Positions 45,176 to 55,900 of a stretch of DNA of 64,000 nt are shown here, piece by piece. The stretch is taken from contig NC_134839.1 in assembly GCF_965363235.1 (NCBI RefSeq), forward strand, positions 95,127,743 to 95,191,742, read 5' to 3'. Position numbers and translations under genes: made by a program. Each line of letters starts with the position of its first letter. The stretch's first letter is position 1. The stretch is from Mytilus galloprovincialis (Eukaryota > Mollusca > Bivalvia > Mytilida > Mytilidae). A model generated the notes under the pieces. It searched no databases. It was not told the origin of the DNA and saw only the letters and a program-made list of their open reading frames with translations.

Positions 45176-45449
45176 ATATAGAAATTGCAAAAAAAATAAA
45201 GGTAAGTTTTTAAGATAATTCCATTAGTGAACAGAAATCAGTAAATTGGCCAATTCAAACTTAATGAAATTAGACACACAAAGAAAACAATCGAATATAA
45301 TTTGGTGAGTCCATTTCAGCGACGGATTTAGGAAGTGTTGATTCTAGAAAAAGAGTCTACGGTAAATGAATAGGTTGACGTCACCACAATGGTTTAACTT
45401 CCGGTATCTTTTATAGCCGTATTTTCCGAATTAAAAGTCTGCAATATAT

Positions 45450-45640
45450 TATAAATGAACTAAATTTAAAAATCATAAAAGACGAACAAAGGCCAGAGGC
45501 TCCTGACTTGGGACAGGTGCAAAAATGCGGCGGGGTTAAACATGTTTTTTGAGATATCAACCCTCCCCCTATACATCTAGTTAACTGTAGAAAAACAAAC
45601 ACACAGCAATACACACAGTTAAACTCAGTTGAAAAGCTGT
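45450..45640 (-). repeat. Dispersed repeat, gaggctcctgacttgggac tail piece
   Basis: Contains aggccagaggctcctgactt, aaatgcggcggggttaaaca and ttaaactcagttgaaa. Colinear with 19010-19190 and the inverse of 9540-9670. Confidence 0.65.
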
Positions 45641-45792
45641 AAATAAATAATTCTGTCATAGCACAATTATCTTTCAGTAATTATGGAATAACAAGGTTGA
45701 TATAGAATTGAAAAAAAATATGTCAGTCTTAGACTGGCTAAGTTCTCTATAGCTATAGACTTAAGTATTTGTGAGCCAAAAATCTGTAGATT

Positions 45793-45798
45793 TTTATT
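45793..45798 (-). terminator. Poly(A) signal of the first small gene
   Basis: AATAAA on the minus strand about 30 nt after the stop codon at 45832-45830. Confidence 0.5.
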
Positions 45799-45829
45799 AT
45801 GCCTTTGCAAAAAGTAATAACCGTTTTTG

Positions 45830-47546
45830 TCATTGGACAGCAGATTGATTATATTTTCCTTGGAATGACTGATTAGCCAAACTAGCTGCCTCGTCTCTGC
45901 TATATCCATAGGCCCAGTACATACACATCAATTCTCCCTTTGTTTCTATGTCGTCATCAAATTCGGGACTGAGGAGAAGATTTCTACATTCTTCTAGATC
46001 TGTTACATCCTGTCGAAATATAATACACTATCATTATCAATTTATCAATTTGCCCGAAAGTGTTAACATGAATTTCTATTTTATGTAACTTCTTGTTTAA
46101 ATCTTTTTAATTGTATGAATAAAACGAGATGTAAGAAAACAAAAGCTATCTGGATAGAGAAACACGGCACAGATAACCGAAAGACTCTATAAGAGGTCGA
46201 CATATCATAATATAGTATTCAACTACAGAAGATTGTGTCCTTTTTAAAGAAGGATATAATTGATAACAAAAACCACAAATAAATGAAATTATACTGTATC
46301 ACAGAATACTCGCAGTTACCGAAACTTGACGTACATAACCTGAAGATGAGAAATCATCCCGTCAAAATTCATGTATCCAATGCATGGGTCCAAATTTTGA
46401 AATTTCATCAAACAACAACACTCAACATTCCGAAAACAAAACCCAAGACGTACTAACACAAAACGAACACTACGAACCAAGATTTAAAGCAGCCTACAGT
46501 AAATGTAATTGTGATATCCTGAACATCTAAATAAATGGAATAGATGCATTCTACCATTCAACAAACTTTAAATTATCTAGTGAAAGTACATCACTTACAT
46601 GGCGTATTTTGCAGTAAAAGTATCCGGTTCAATATTAAAACTGGTGTAGTGTAAAACAATCCTTGAATAGTTGAGATCAGTTCTTAAAAGCGGCTAGAAC
46701 AAATGTAGTTGAAAAACACGTTCACCCAAGTTAACATTACAAATTAAGATTTCAATTTAAAAACGCCTTGTTTAATATATAAATTGTAAGGCCTTTTTAT
46801 GTGGTTGCCAGTAAAATAACTATCTACCTTCAACCAAAGGACAAGGTTGTTATCTGTTCTAGCTCTCTCGGGAAAAAGTTATATAAGATGGATTCGGCTA
46901 ATATTCTATTTAAGTCCGTTTTTGTCATACAGTTTCTCGCGTATTCTTGTATTGATAGATTCTTGGCTTCCAATATAAATTTTGAGCGTTCCTTTTGAAG
47001 TTAAATCATTCGAACAAACACGCCATGACAAACAACACAAAGCGTGTTATTCTCCATATTTTAATACGATACATTTGTTTCTAAGTTTGCTATATGAAAC
47101 ATAGTTGAATTAATTGTTCATCGGTTTTGTCGATCTGTATGATGACTAACTACACTATTACGTTAAAGAAAATGAAATACGTTTATAAATTATGACCTTG
47201 AATATCTTTTTGTTATCTTTATTCTCCTTCTGATATATATCATATAATGTATAGCATTTCTGTATGTAATTATGCAATTGAAAGATAATTGCATCCGACG
47301 CATGGCAAATTGTCTGACTAGTGGGAGCCTAATGAACCTAATTTACAGTTGCTTTAAAACTGCTGTACAAGCCATTACAGGGGAATGTTTGGATGGAAAG
47401 TAATACTACCCTGTTAGCTTATATAACTTATCGACGTACTTTTGCTGATTTTCCTGTGCAAGTTAAACTTGACTTACCTGCTCATTATGTGCCTGTAAAA
47501 TGTTACTCCAGAACAACATGTAACATATAAGGAAGAGAAACTGCAT
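45830..47546 (-). CDS. Small secreted two-cysteine protein, gene 1 (two coding exons)
   Basis: Exon 1 (47546-47478) encodes MQFLFLICYMLFWSNILQA plus HNEQ, a hydrophobic signal peptide, and ends at a consensus GTAAGT donor. Exon 2 (46009-45830) follows a ttatatttcgacag acceptor and encodes 59 residues to TGA. The reading frame joins in phase 0 across a 1468-bp intron, giving 82 residues and a mature chain of about 63. Key residues in exon 2: C8 (EECRNLLLS), C29 (CMYWAYGYSRDEAA), and acidic stretch EFDDDIET. The paralog at 57592-62374 has the same C-x20-C spacing and exon layout. A disulfide-linked extracellular peptide is inferred. I do not recognise the family. The frames at 45667-45909 (-) and 46801-46998 (+) are shadows or unrelated. 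Confidence 0.72.
46830..46991 (-). CDS. Candidate alternative or relic terminal exon in gene 1 intron
   Basis: 53 open codons to TGA after an AG in phase 0, so exon 1 of gene 1 could splice to it in frame. It contains IQEYARNCMTKTDLNRILAE, which resembles TQRYMECM...EEARKFAE of the second gene. It has only one cysteine and a poor pyrimidine tract before the AG. It could be a decayed duplicate exon or chance. Confidence 0.3.
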   Translation of the reverse strand, partial: ERSKFILEAKNLSIQEYARNCMTKTDLNRILAESILYNFFPRELEQITTLSFG

Positions 47547-47946
47547 TGTACCTGTAATCAACATGAATAATACGGAGTGATTTCAATTAGACAGCCAGGT
47601 AACAATACAAACATATTAAATCAAAAACTAGAGAGATCAACACACATCCTTAAAAATATCCTTTCTCAAAATGTCAAGCACTGTTACTAGAAAGTAACAC
47701 GTACTAAAGATAAACTATTAACCCTTACATGTATTTATAATGATTCAGTATAATGCAGTGTACAAGTTATTATTATATCTTCTTTACAAAAGTTTATATA
47801 TTTTAATATGCAGTCATTAATATCAGACTATAATATAGCACTAAAACCAGACTATAATAATATAGCAATCATCGAAATTTTAAAAGTAAATACTCCTAAT
47901 TAGATCGTACTCGTCTGCATGTTGAATGGTTAAGGACAACAATATA
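47547..47946. other. Upstream of gene 1, no further exon seen
   Basis: A ttgattacag acceptor-like site lies 5 nt before the ATG, so a 5' untranslated exon upstream is possible. None was located. Confidence 0.35.
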
Positions 47947-48484
47947 TGGGTCATTTTCAAAAAAATGTCGAATTTTGAAATTGAAAATTTTATTAAAAGT
48001 CACTTATTCAAACACCCCTCTACATAAGCAAATCTAAACAAACAGTACTTTTACAACAACATATTAAAAGATGCAATCTTAATGATGTCATACAAGAATA
48101 TCTTGAGACATTTTTTGATCGGTGGTACAATATTTTGTCTTTCCTATTACCATTTTCAAAAGAAATTTTGGGTTATTAAGAAAAGGTTTAGATAGAATGT
48201 TAAGCTTGTTTTACGTAGCCAATTAGATGGTTTTCAAGAGAATACACTTCTATATATATTCATTCTGTAAAATAATAGATTATTTGCCAATTTTCCAGGT
48301 TGTACTGCAAAATGCCTATAAACAATTTTTTTCAAAGGTTGTAAAAATTACCACCAGTAATGCAAGTCTAAGATAGCAATTTATATTGTTCGGCATTTTT
48401 TCACCCTTTCAAATAAACCCAACATTTAATCCCTCATAAGTTAGTTTACTTTTCTCTTTATTTCATTGGTAACAGGAATGTACG

Positions 48485-48755
48485 TTTCTGATAAAAGTCT
48501 ATCCTGTTACCTTTTTGTCTATCCTGTTAGTAACTTACCGATATCAGTATTGCACCTGTAAATGCTTAACTGGGAAGATTAAGACGTTATAACCTTAAGA
48601 TGAGTTCAAATAATGAAATATTTCATTCATTTTGCACCTATATGTTAAGATAAAAAAAAATTAACGACGTTTTTGTCTACAATTGTCTATCCTGTTATTG
48701 TAACCATAGCAATCATAGTAACAGGATAGACATAACAGGATAGAAAAATTTCTTC
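48485..48755. repeat. Subterminal motif cluster GTCTATCCTGTTA
   Basis: Three forward copies (near 48497, 48518 and 48688) and two inverted copies (taacaggataga, near 48720 and 48733). At the other end of the element ggcaacaggatggacatg (near 51158) and ggtaacagcatagacatg (near 50980) are diverged relatives. Such clusters often bind a transposase. Confidence 0.6.
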
Positions 48756-48761
48756 GTTTTT

Positions 48762-48790
48762 ATACGCCCGTCTTTTAGACGGGACGTATT
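48762..48790. repeat. tatacgcccgtc hairpin
   Basis: atacgcccgtct / agacgggacgtat form an imperfect stem around a 4-nt loop, then ccgtccgtccgtctgtccgt. It resembles the hairpin at 50796-50828. Confidence 0.6.
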
Positions 48791-48835
48791 ATGGTATACC
48801 GTTGTCCGTCCGTCCGTCTGTCCGTCCGTCGTCCA

Positions 48836-49553
48836 CACTTCGGACAATAACTCAAAAACACTTTCACCAATTTCCATGAAACTTAAGTGAATTGTTTATA
48901 TCTATTGACGTAAGCTCCCTTTCGTTTTTTTTTAATTTCAGATTTTAAGTTTTGGATTTATGGGGCTTTATTCATAAAAAAAGGGGGGATTTTCAACACT
49001 TCGGACAATAACTCAAAAAGGCTTTCACCAATGTCCATGAAACTTTGGTGAATTGTTTATATCTATTGATGTAAGCTCCCTTTATATTTTTATAAATTTC
49101 AGATTTTAAGTTTTGGATTAATGGGGCTTTATTCATAAAAAAAGGGGATTTTTAACACTTCGGACAATAACTCAAAAAGGCTTTTACCAATGTCCATGAA
49201 ACTTTGATGAATTGTTTATATCTATTGATGTAAGCTCCCTTTCAATTTTTATAAATTTCAGATTTTAAGTTTTGGATTAATGGGGCTTTATTCATAAAAA
49301 AAGGGGGATTTTTAACACTTCGGACAATAACTCAAAAAGGCTTTCACCAATGTCCATGAAACTTTGGTGAATTGTTTATATCTATTGATGTAAGCTCCCT
49401 TTCAATTTCTATAAATTTCAGATTTTAAGTTTTGGATTTATGGGGCTTTATTCATAAAAAAGGGGGATTTTTAACACTTCGGACAATAACTCAAAAAGGC
49501 TTTCACCAATGTCCATGAAACTTTGGTGAATTGTTTATATCTATTGATGTAAC
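48836..49553 (+). repeat. 160-bp tandem repeat, about 4.5 copies
   Basis: Units start cacttcggacaataactcaa at 48836, 48997, 49156, 49316 and 49475, with periods of 159-161 bp. Each holds catgaaacttt.gtgaattg, tctattgatgtaagctccct and tatggggctttattcat. The units are highly similar, so the expansion is recent. Confidence 0.9.
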
Positions 49554-50397
49554 AAATAATACTTAATGAAATCTGATGAAAACATAAAATTTGTAAAATC
49601 TTTAGTTCAATTTAAAACATTAAATTTCTTGTAAAAAATAGGTTCCATGAATGTCATACGTTTGTACTATTATTGAAAGGTTGCAAGGATGAAAGCACAT
49701 TAGCAGTCCCTGAGATACTAACTGTTCCCTGAGGCATATATCATTTTATGATAACATTTTTACTATCTAAGCTATGGATAAAAATCAAATACTGTTTTTG
49801 CATATAGGATGTTTTACTCTTGTTAAAATTGGTTGCAATTGAAATCACAAATGATACCTTAGCATTGCAGCTTTTTATAGAGTTCGGTTTCGGTGGAAGG
49901 GTTGAACGCAATAAAAAATGTTATAAAACATAACTAGTCTACAATAGCACATAATAAGTGAACAAGTGACAACATGAAAATCCTAACATGTGACTAAATA
50001 TTCCTTAAATGTTAAAGGGTGTCATTTTATGAAAAAAATAAGGAAATCAAGTCTCCTAAACATTTATCAATATTATCATCTTGTGAATATTCTAAACAAT
50101 AAAATGGTAATAATCATTATCCACCATATTAAGCACCATTTGAACAACGTTTGCATACATCTTTGTATAATTTAGTATGGATTCCTTACTGTGTTCAACA
50201 GAATCTAACTATGAGCAATATACCCCAAGAAAATTACTTTCTTTCAAACTACTATAAAATTTGGAAATCAGCCATAGAATTACTAAAACCAATAATCATA
50301 TATCACTTTCCTTATATTGCATCGAAGACTTCTATGTTATATGCCAATGTTAATGATATTTGTTTTTTATGCTAAATATTGAAAAGCTGAACTAGCT
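49554..50397. other. Interior of the element, no motif
   Basis: AT-rich. Two plus-strand frames (49990-50175 and 50151-50375) have no recognisable features. On the minus strand this would be the 3' flank of the acidic frame. Confidence 0.35.
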
Positions 50398-50511
50398 TTA
50401 ATCATCAGTGTCTTCTTCACTGTAATCACTGTCCTCATCATCAGAAAAATCCTCATTTTCATTCTCAGAAGAGGCCTCCTCATCATCAATGAAATCTTTA
50501 TCTTCATCATC

Positions 50512-50809
50512 AATGAAATCCTTACTTTCATCATCTACTTCCTCATTTAGATCATAACTTTCAGTAGAGTCACTTTCACCATCTTCACTTTCCCTGTTAT
50601 CTTCTTGCTGCTCCTCATTGTCATTGTAGTCTTTTTTGCCATTTTTATACGCCCGTCGTCAATGAAATCCTTACTTTCATCACCTACTTCCTCATTTAGA
50701 TCATAACTTTCAGTAGAGTCACTTTCACCATCTTTACGTTCCCTGTTATCTTCTTGCTGCTCCTCATTGTCATTGTAGTCTTTTTTGCCATTTTTATACG
50801 CCCGTCGTC
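50512..50809. repeat. 149-bp tandem duplication
   Basis: aatgaaatccttactttcat to tttttatacgcccgtcgtc occurs at 50512 and 50661 with only a few differences. Because 149 is not a multiple of three, it shifts the acidic frame. Confidence 0.9.
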
Positions 50810-50843
50810 TTTCAAACAACGGGCGTATCATGCGCTAAAGCGC
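50796..50843. repeat. Hairpin pair: atacgcccgt stem and gcgctaaagcgc
   Basis: atacgcccgt (50796-50805) pairs with acgggcgtat (50819-50828). gcgctaaagcgc follows at 50832-50843. On the minus strand this matches a bivalve transposon end that I recall as agggctgcgctttagcgcat. Confidence 0.6.
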
Positions 50844-51550
50844 AGCCCTTTATTGATAACTGTTGTGAAATAACTACTTCCTTTGGTGAAGTGATTATGG
50901 TTTTCTATTGTGAATTTGGTTTCCAACACGTTATTGCACTTTTTACAAGCATACTGTTGGTGTAATCAATCAAAATTGTTGGTAACAGCATAGACATGAA
51001 AAAAAGTACTCTATGTTTTTTACTAAATGTCTTGAAATTTCTTTTCTCTACACTTTCATTCAAAAAACGATAAAGATTACTTTGCACTTTTGAAATCAAC
51101 ACTGACTGATTCAATATTCATAGGGAGAATAATTTAACGGCTTATTTAAGTAGAGGCAACAGGATGGACATGAACCTCCCGTACGCTGATTGAATTTAGT
51201 TTGTAGATAATATGTTACATAAAATGGTAAAGAAGCTACGATTTTTCGTTAGAATAATAATTAACTTTCTTAAAAAGTCACTTTTGCAGATATCAAGGCG
51301 ATCAGAAAATCGTAAAAAATCATTTAAAATGTGTTTTTCTGACACTGTACGCACACAAATACCCCCAAAATCGGACTTTTAAAAATGCAGTTTAATCTTA
51401 CCAAAATAGATGTAAGGTGTGATTATTATTAATGTTCTGAATCACAAATCCGACAAGCTTTCTTTAAACCATTACAACTGGAATTTTCATTAGAAATAAT
51501 CAATTTAGCATGGGTGTACTGAAAATTTGACATTTTTTGAAAATGACCCA

Positions 51551-52221
51551 TATATGCACCCAACAGCTTTATGGGAGGATACTACAAAATGCTACAAGAA
51601 AAAAATTCAACGACGATATAATTGTCTTACTTCTGACAATCGCTGGTATTTGTAACACTTCAGCTCACATTACCTTTTAGAGAAAGTTATATTATTACAT
51701 ATGTTTAAATAAAAACACCCAGCATAAGATTGCGAGACTAACAGACACAGATACTTACTTTTAATAAACTATGTGACGCCTCATAAATCCCAATAATGTA
51801 AAATATTAAATGTGTACATTGGACATTGTGTAGGCGTGTTCGAAATGTCATCGAGATATTATAAGCTGATATACTTCAACGTTTTCATAATCAATAAATT
51901 GTAGAAATGTAATGTGCAAGCAACTATAGTTCTAATATATGGCTATCCAAGTATTTGCTGTTAATTCATATACGAATGAGATTTATTGAAATCTTTCCAT
52001 GCTAGGTTTTGTTCAGGAAGTAAGGTTAAATGTAGTTGTTCGCATCATTGTCCTTAACGATCTGTCTTTGATGGTTAGTTGTTTCATTGATAATCATACA
52101 ATATTTCCTTTTTTCTAGATTTTAATAGAAACAGATACTTTCTTTTCACAAATTTATTTTAAAAAGCACGTTCATGTTGTCTGAACCCAAGTGTTGACTA
52201 GGGTATGGAAATATCGTCATA
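51551..52221. other. Spacer, nothing firm
   Basis: A diverged inverse SINE-like end (ttagttgtttcattgataat) lies at 52073. acttacttttaataaac near 51756 would be a minus-strand GTAAGT donor, but the upstream sequence is not open. Confidence 0.35.
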
Positions 52222-52350
52222 GTCTTTATAGATATAAAAGATGTGGTATGAGTGCCAATGAAACAAATCTCCATTCAAGTCACATTTTTTAAAAGTAAAC
52301 TATTGTAGGTCAAAGTATGGCCTTCAACACGGAAATGTGGCTACATACAT
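52222..52350 (+). repeat. SINE-like repeat
   Basis: Marked by agatgtggtatgagtgccaa, taaactattgtaggtcaaag and tatggccttcaacacgga. The following 52351-52600 frames are not supported as genes. Confidence 0.6.
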
Positions 52351-53404
52351 GTATCATCTAGCTTTGAAAACCTTGATAAAAATGGGTGTATGTTTGGTTG
52401 TTCTGGATTTAAAAAAAAACAAACACGTTCGGTTAGAACAGGAGCGATATCTCCAGAAGAATACAAAATTCTCTTCAATAGCCCATCGTGTGTCCGTGAG
52501 TGGCATGTATTACTTGATTTATTTCACTTGACTGGGCGGAGTTTAACCGGTTCGCTCATAATAAACCAGTCGATCTATAGATACGTGTTTTAGGATAAAC
52601 TCATCAATTAAGTGTCCAGTAATTGTATTGTAAATTCCTTTGATGACACTGGTAGGTGATTAGAAATCAGGATTTATTATAACGGCAATCATCCGTATCA
52701 CACACATCTTCAAATAGACTGTCCTTATGCAAATTAAAACATAAGCTCCGCCCGATCAGTTGAAAAAACATTGGTAACACGTAGGAAAATGTTCATTGAT
52801 GGCAATATCCAACACACCTTTATTTTTACTTGAGCAGTAAAAATCCTTTTTGGATTTATTGTTTACCTTTACTTCTTTTTGTCCTGAAAATATATGGAAA
52901 GTTTGTTCCTGGGAGTAATGTAAACATAAATCAATGGATCAACCATGTGCTGTATTGGTGGGAAATGTCAATGATATACCAGCTGTAATTCAGTCTTATT
53001 TCCAGTGTCAAACTAATTAATTCTCTATGACGTGAAACTCTGTTTGATCTTGTGATCGAAGTCAAACTAGCTTAATTAAATATAGTAATTCAACCGTACT
53101 GTTAATTAACAAGATATGTTTTATTTATTTAACTTTTATTTGAAAGAACAATATGCAAAGGTCGTAGTATTTCGCTAGTATTTCATGTTTTTTAAACAAC
53201 TGAAATTTCTCAACAAAAACTAACCATTTATATACACCTTAAGTTTGTTATTTTAAGAACCAAATGATATCTTAAATTTCGTGCCTTCAAACAGATTTAA
53301 GATTCAAGATTCAAGATTAAAAGGTTTAAGATACGATAAATAGTCAAACAATATATTGTACCCTCTCTAAAAGTGTGGGCTATTATATAACATTCAGATT
53401 GTTC
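52351..53404. other. AT-rich spacer, no gene seen
   Basis: Two overlapping plus-strand frames (52337-52593) have no motif. agattcaagattcaagatta near 53305 is a short tandem repeat. Confidence 0.4.
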
Positions 53405-53835
53405 GTAATTTCGTTTGTTCTTCTGTCCGTCCGTTGGCCTAACAAATATTTCTGGAACACTTTTCTCAGATACTTATCAACAGAAAGACATTTTGTATGG
53501 TCAGCAGCCTGTTAGTCGTGCGGTGTAACGGTTCAGCACTTTTCGGATCTGTCAACCACCAACTTCTTGTTTGACGACACTTTAAAATTTTCAATATATT
53601 ATTTTTCGACACACTATACTCAAGTACTACCGAACAGAAAGACTTCACACTTGATCAGCAGCATGAACGTGATGAGTTGTACCGTGTGAGCACTTAACGG
53701 ATATTCCGGACACCTATTTCCTGTTTGTCGATGCTTTGATTGTGCAATATTTATTGAACTCAGTCTGTTGAAAAGAATGACTTGATATTAATCAGTCAGT
53801 GGGGCACCATTGATGAGTTGTAACTAAGGATTTTT
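53405..53835 (+). repeat. Diverged ~140-150 bp tandem repeat
   Basis: Three units marked by caacagaaagacattttgta (53477), cgaacagaaagacttcaca (53631) and tgaaaagaatgacttgat (53770). Each is followed by (a/c)agcagc or cagtcagtgg, then a tgatgagttgta-like block and cacttttcgga / cacttaacgga. The units are much more diverged than those of 48836-49553, so the array is older. Confidence 0.6.
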
Positions 53836-54080
53836 CAGTTCGGTCAGACAGCTACATATTGTTATCCAATTCTTTGAAATGAATTAATAGTGGGAAATTC
53901 TAACCACAACATCGTGTGCATTCTTGTTCAGGTTCATCTCAAGATTGAAAAAATATGGCCGTGTTTACACCGCAAAATCTACTCTCAGTACAGGCAATTA
54001 TATGCATCTAGGAATGTTTTGAGGCCTGGCTGGACCTAGATATATTAAAGTTAGACGTAGATTATGTTTTAAAAACTTAC

Positions 54081-54125
54081 CTGGGTTTTGATGTGCTTTT
54101 TCCAGTATGCAGATTATAGCAAAAT
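54081..54125 (-). pseudogene. Possible relic of the small-gene signal exon
   Basis: The minus strand reads gcacatcaaaaccCAG before a GTAAGT donor, matching gcacataatgagCAG|GTAAGT of gene 1 exon 1 with one extra base. The translation IICILEKAHQNP resembles SNILQAHNEQ. No ATG in frame. Confidence 0.3.
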
Positions 54126-54254
54126 AAACTTACACCTACGTTTCATTTGATAGAGTTCACTCAGTTGTACACCTCTGTCACATATTGTCTATCTAATGTC
54201 CACATAATTTATTTGAGTAGGTCTAACCGTGCTTTCAAATTAATCCCCACCCCA

Positions 54255-54420
54255 ATGAAACAACTCATACTGCAGTACAGGCTCTTGACTTGGGACAGGC
54301 ACATACATACAGAATGTGGCGGGGTTAAACATGTTAGCGAGGTCCCCCCATGTTTTTATAAAATTAAAACATTCAGTAAAAAATCTGCACAGTCCAGCTT
54401 CAATTAGGCTGATCGTTAAC
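54255..54420 (+). repeat. Dispersed repeat tail piece
   Basis: caggctcttgacttgggaca, gaatgtggcggggttaaaca, tgttagcgaggtccccccat and ccagcttcaattaggctgat. Same tail as in 33241-33856 and 45450-45640. Confidence 0.6.
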
Positions 54421-54529
54421 TTGAAAAATAAGATAAAAAATGGAATTTAATTATGCACGCTCCTTTAAATTCATGAAGCTGGCTAAGGTATAAAAATATT
54501 AAGTCTCGGGCGTTATTGTGAAAAACAGT

Positions 54530-54860
54530 AAAATCACAAAAATACTGAACTCCGGAGGAAAATTCACAACGGAAAGTCCCTAATCAAACGGCAAAATCAA
54601 TTGATAAAACACATCAAACGAATGGACAACAACTGTCATATTCCTGACTTGGAACAGGCATTTTCAAATGTGAAAAAATGTTGGATTGAACCTGGTTTTA
54701 TAGCGCTAAACCTCTCACTTGTATGACAGTCGCATCAAATTCCGTTATTTTTACAAAGATGCGTGAACAAAACAGACATCATCGGTAAAATAGTCAACAT
54801 ATGGTTACAGCAATCATCACTGTGTTACAATCTCAAAACAAACAAACATTTACAAAAAGG
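54530..54860 (+). repeat. Dispersed repeat, well-kept copy of the 1104-1350 family
   Basis: atactgaactccggaggaaa, ggaaagtccctaatcaaacg, aacaactgtcatattcctga, ggattgaacctggttttata and gtatgacagtcgcatcaaat. This is the longest clean copy in the window. Confidence 0.7.
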
Positions 54861-55249
54861 CACAAAAAGCATCTATCAAATTAAAAAACACAATAACAGG
54901 TGAATGCTTTGGTCAATCGAGGAATTGGTATTACGGACACTATTATCAAAGGGATGAATTCAGTTTTACCTTTTTGAAACAATTGTTCAGAATGTCATTG
55001 AATCCAAAAATTACTGTATAGAATAACTAAACAAACAGATGTTACCAAAATGGTGAGGACAGTCGTTGTCTTAAACATTAGAGGAAATAAATATTATATT
55101 GATACTTTGATTGAAATAGTCTAATGACTTTACGTGATGTTTATTCGCTCTCTTTATCTTCGAGAGTTAGTGAATCGTATGAAATTTTAATAAGGAGCGT
55201 CTAATATATATAGAAGATTTTAACAAATTTACATAAGTATATTTAGAAA
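54861..55249. other. Spacer, nothing recognised
   Basis: No coding signal. Confidence 0.35.
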
Positions 55250-55565
55250 CTCATTAATGATTGGTACCAAGCTTATTATTTGGAACGCAAAACGCGCGTT
55301 TCGTCTAAAGAAGGCTCACAAATTACGCTTGAACCCAAACAGTTTTAAGACCAAACAAAATACTAAGATGAAAAGCATTGAAAACCAGAATTTCCAAATA
55401 CGGCTAAGAGTATCTATACTTGGAGTAAAGAAATTGTACAATTCAACAAGTTATAAACCGTAAATTCTTAGAAAATGAACCAATAAAATATAGTTCATGT
55501 CAACATACAAGTCAGGTGATAACTCCGGTGATAAAACGTCCACCAAATGTGGCATCGACCTACTT
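55250..55565 (-). mobile_element. Retrozyme-like monomer, minus strand, diverged
   Basis: Read on the minus strand: gtcgatgccac.tttggtggacgtttt, a tatcacc block, ctcttagccgtatttgg, caatgcttttcatcttagta, then a hammerhead remnant (ctttagacgaaacgcgcgtt) and a ttggtacc end. Same order as 11930-12290. CTGATGA has become unrecognisable, so it is inactive. The 68-codon frame at 55257-55463 is a shadow. Confidence 0.7.
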
Positions 55566-55900
55566 GTTGCACAAACACATCAAATATACAAAGCTTATAA
55601 TTTGTCAGAACATTGAGAGCCAAAACTTCAGAAATGAAGTTCCACATACAACTAAAGTTATATTTGCCTGTGGTAGAAAAGGCTAAGTGTTATTAGAATA
55701 ATTCAATAAACTGCACGTTTAAAAAAATGAACGGATCGATAATGTTCATAATTAACACAAAAAAGTAGACTACTAGGTTCGTGGTACATATGGGGAGTAC
55801 GAAACATTCTCCAGCGGTGGCATTGACTAAGACTACTAGGTTCGTGATACATATTGGGAGTACGAAACATTCTCCAGCGGTGGCATTGACTAAGACTTAG
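55566..55900 (-). mobile_element. Second retrozyme-like monomer with amplified segment
   Basis: The minus strand shows ctcaatgttctgac, gttttggctctcaatg and taccacaggcaaat, which align with the monomer body. No ribozyme remains between it and the neighbour. Its gtcaatgccaccgctgg...gtttcgta segment is present twice as a 63-bp tandem. Confidence 0.55.
55768..55893. repeat. 63-bp tandem duplication inside a retrozyme copy
   Basis: gactactaggttcgtg.tacat starts at 55768 and 55831. The two units differ at only a few positions. Confidence 0.9.

Larger units (their letters stand above)
50398..51114 (-). pseudogene. Acidic-tailed reading frame of unknown function, disrupted
   Basis: The minus strand has an N-terminal open piece at 51114-50905 (NLYRFLNESVEKRNF and HRVLFFMSMLLPTILIDY). 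After a broken interval come KKDYNDNEEQQEDNRE and DGESDSTESYDLNEEV, ending in a run of aspartate, glutamate and serine (EASSENENEDFSDDEDSDY) to a TAA at 50400-50398. The acidic part is duplicated out of frame (149 bp). The tail is typical of disordered, possibly chromatin-associated segments. Whether the two pieces belong to one protein is not certain. Confidence 0.45.
47947..51550. mobile_element. Terminal-inverted-repeat element, 3.6 kb, unclassified
   Basis: The left end tgggtcattttcaaaaaa.tgtc (47947) is repeated inverted at 51515-51550 (gaca.ttttttgaaaatgaccca). Both are flanked by tata/atata, a possible TATA target duplication. Inside lie a subterminal GTCTATCCTGTTA motif set, a tatacgcccgtc-type tandem repeat and a minus-strand acidic reading frame. 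No transposase catalytic motif was seen, so it may be non-autonomous or of a type I do not recognise. Confidence 0.6.

Noticed and set aside
46585-46700. Possible minus-strand internal exon of gene 1 (AG...GTAAGT)
   Set aside because: The acceptor and donor look good, but it would end in a phase that puts the terminal exon out of frame.
46801-46998. 65-codon plus-strand frame in gene 1 intron
   Set aside because: The minus strand of the same segment has a more protein-like frame with a phase-compatible AG; no support for the plus frame.
48836-49553. CRISPR-like regular repeats
   Set aside because: Whole 160-bp units are similar with no variable spacers, and the genome is eukaryotic; it is an ordinary tandem repeat.
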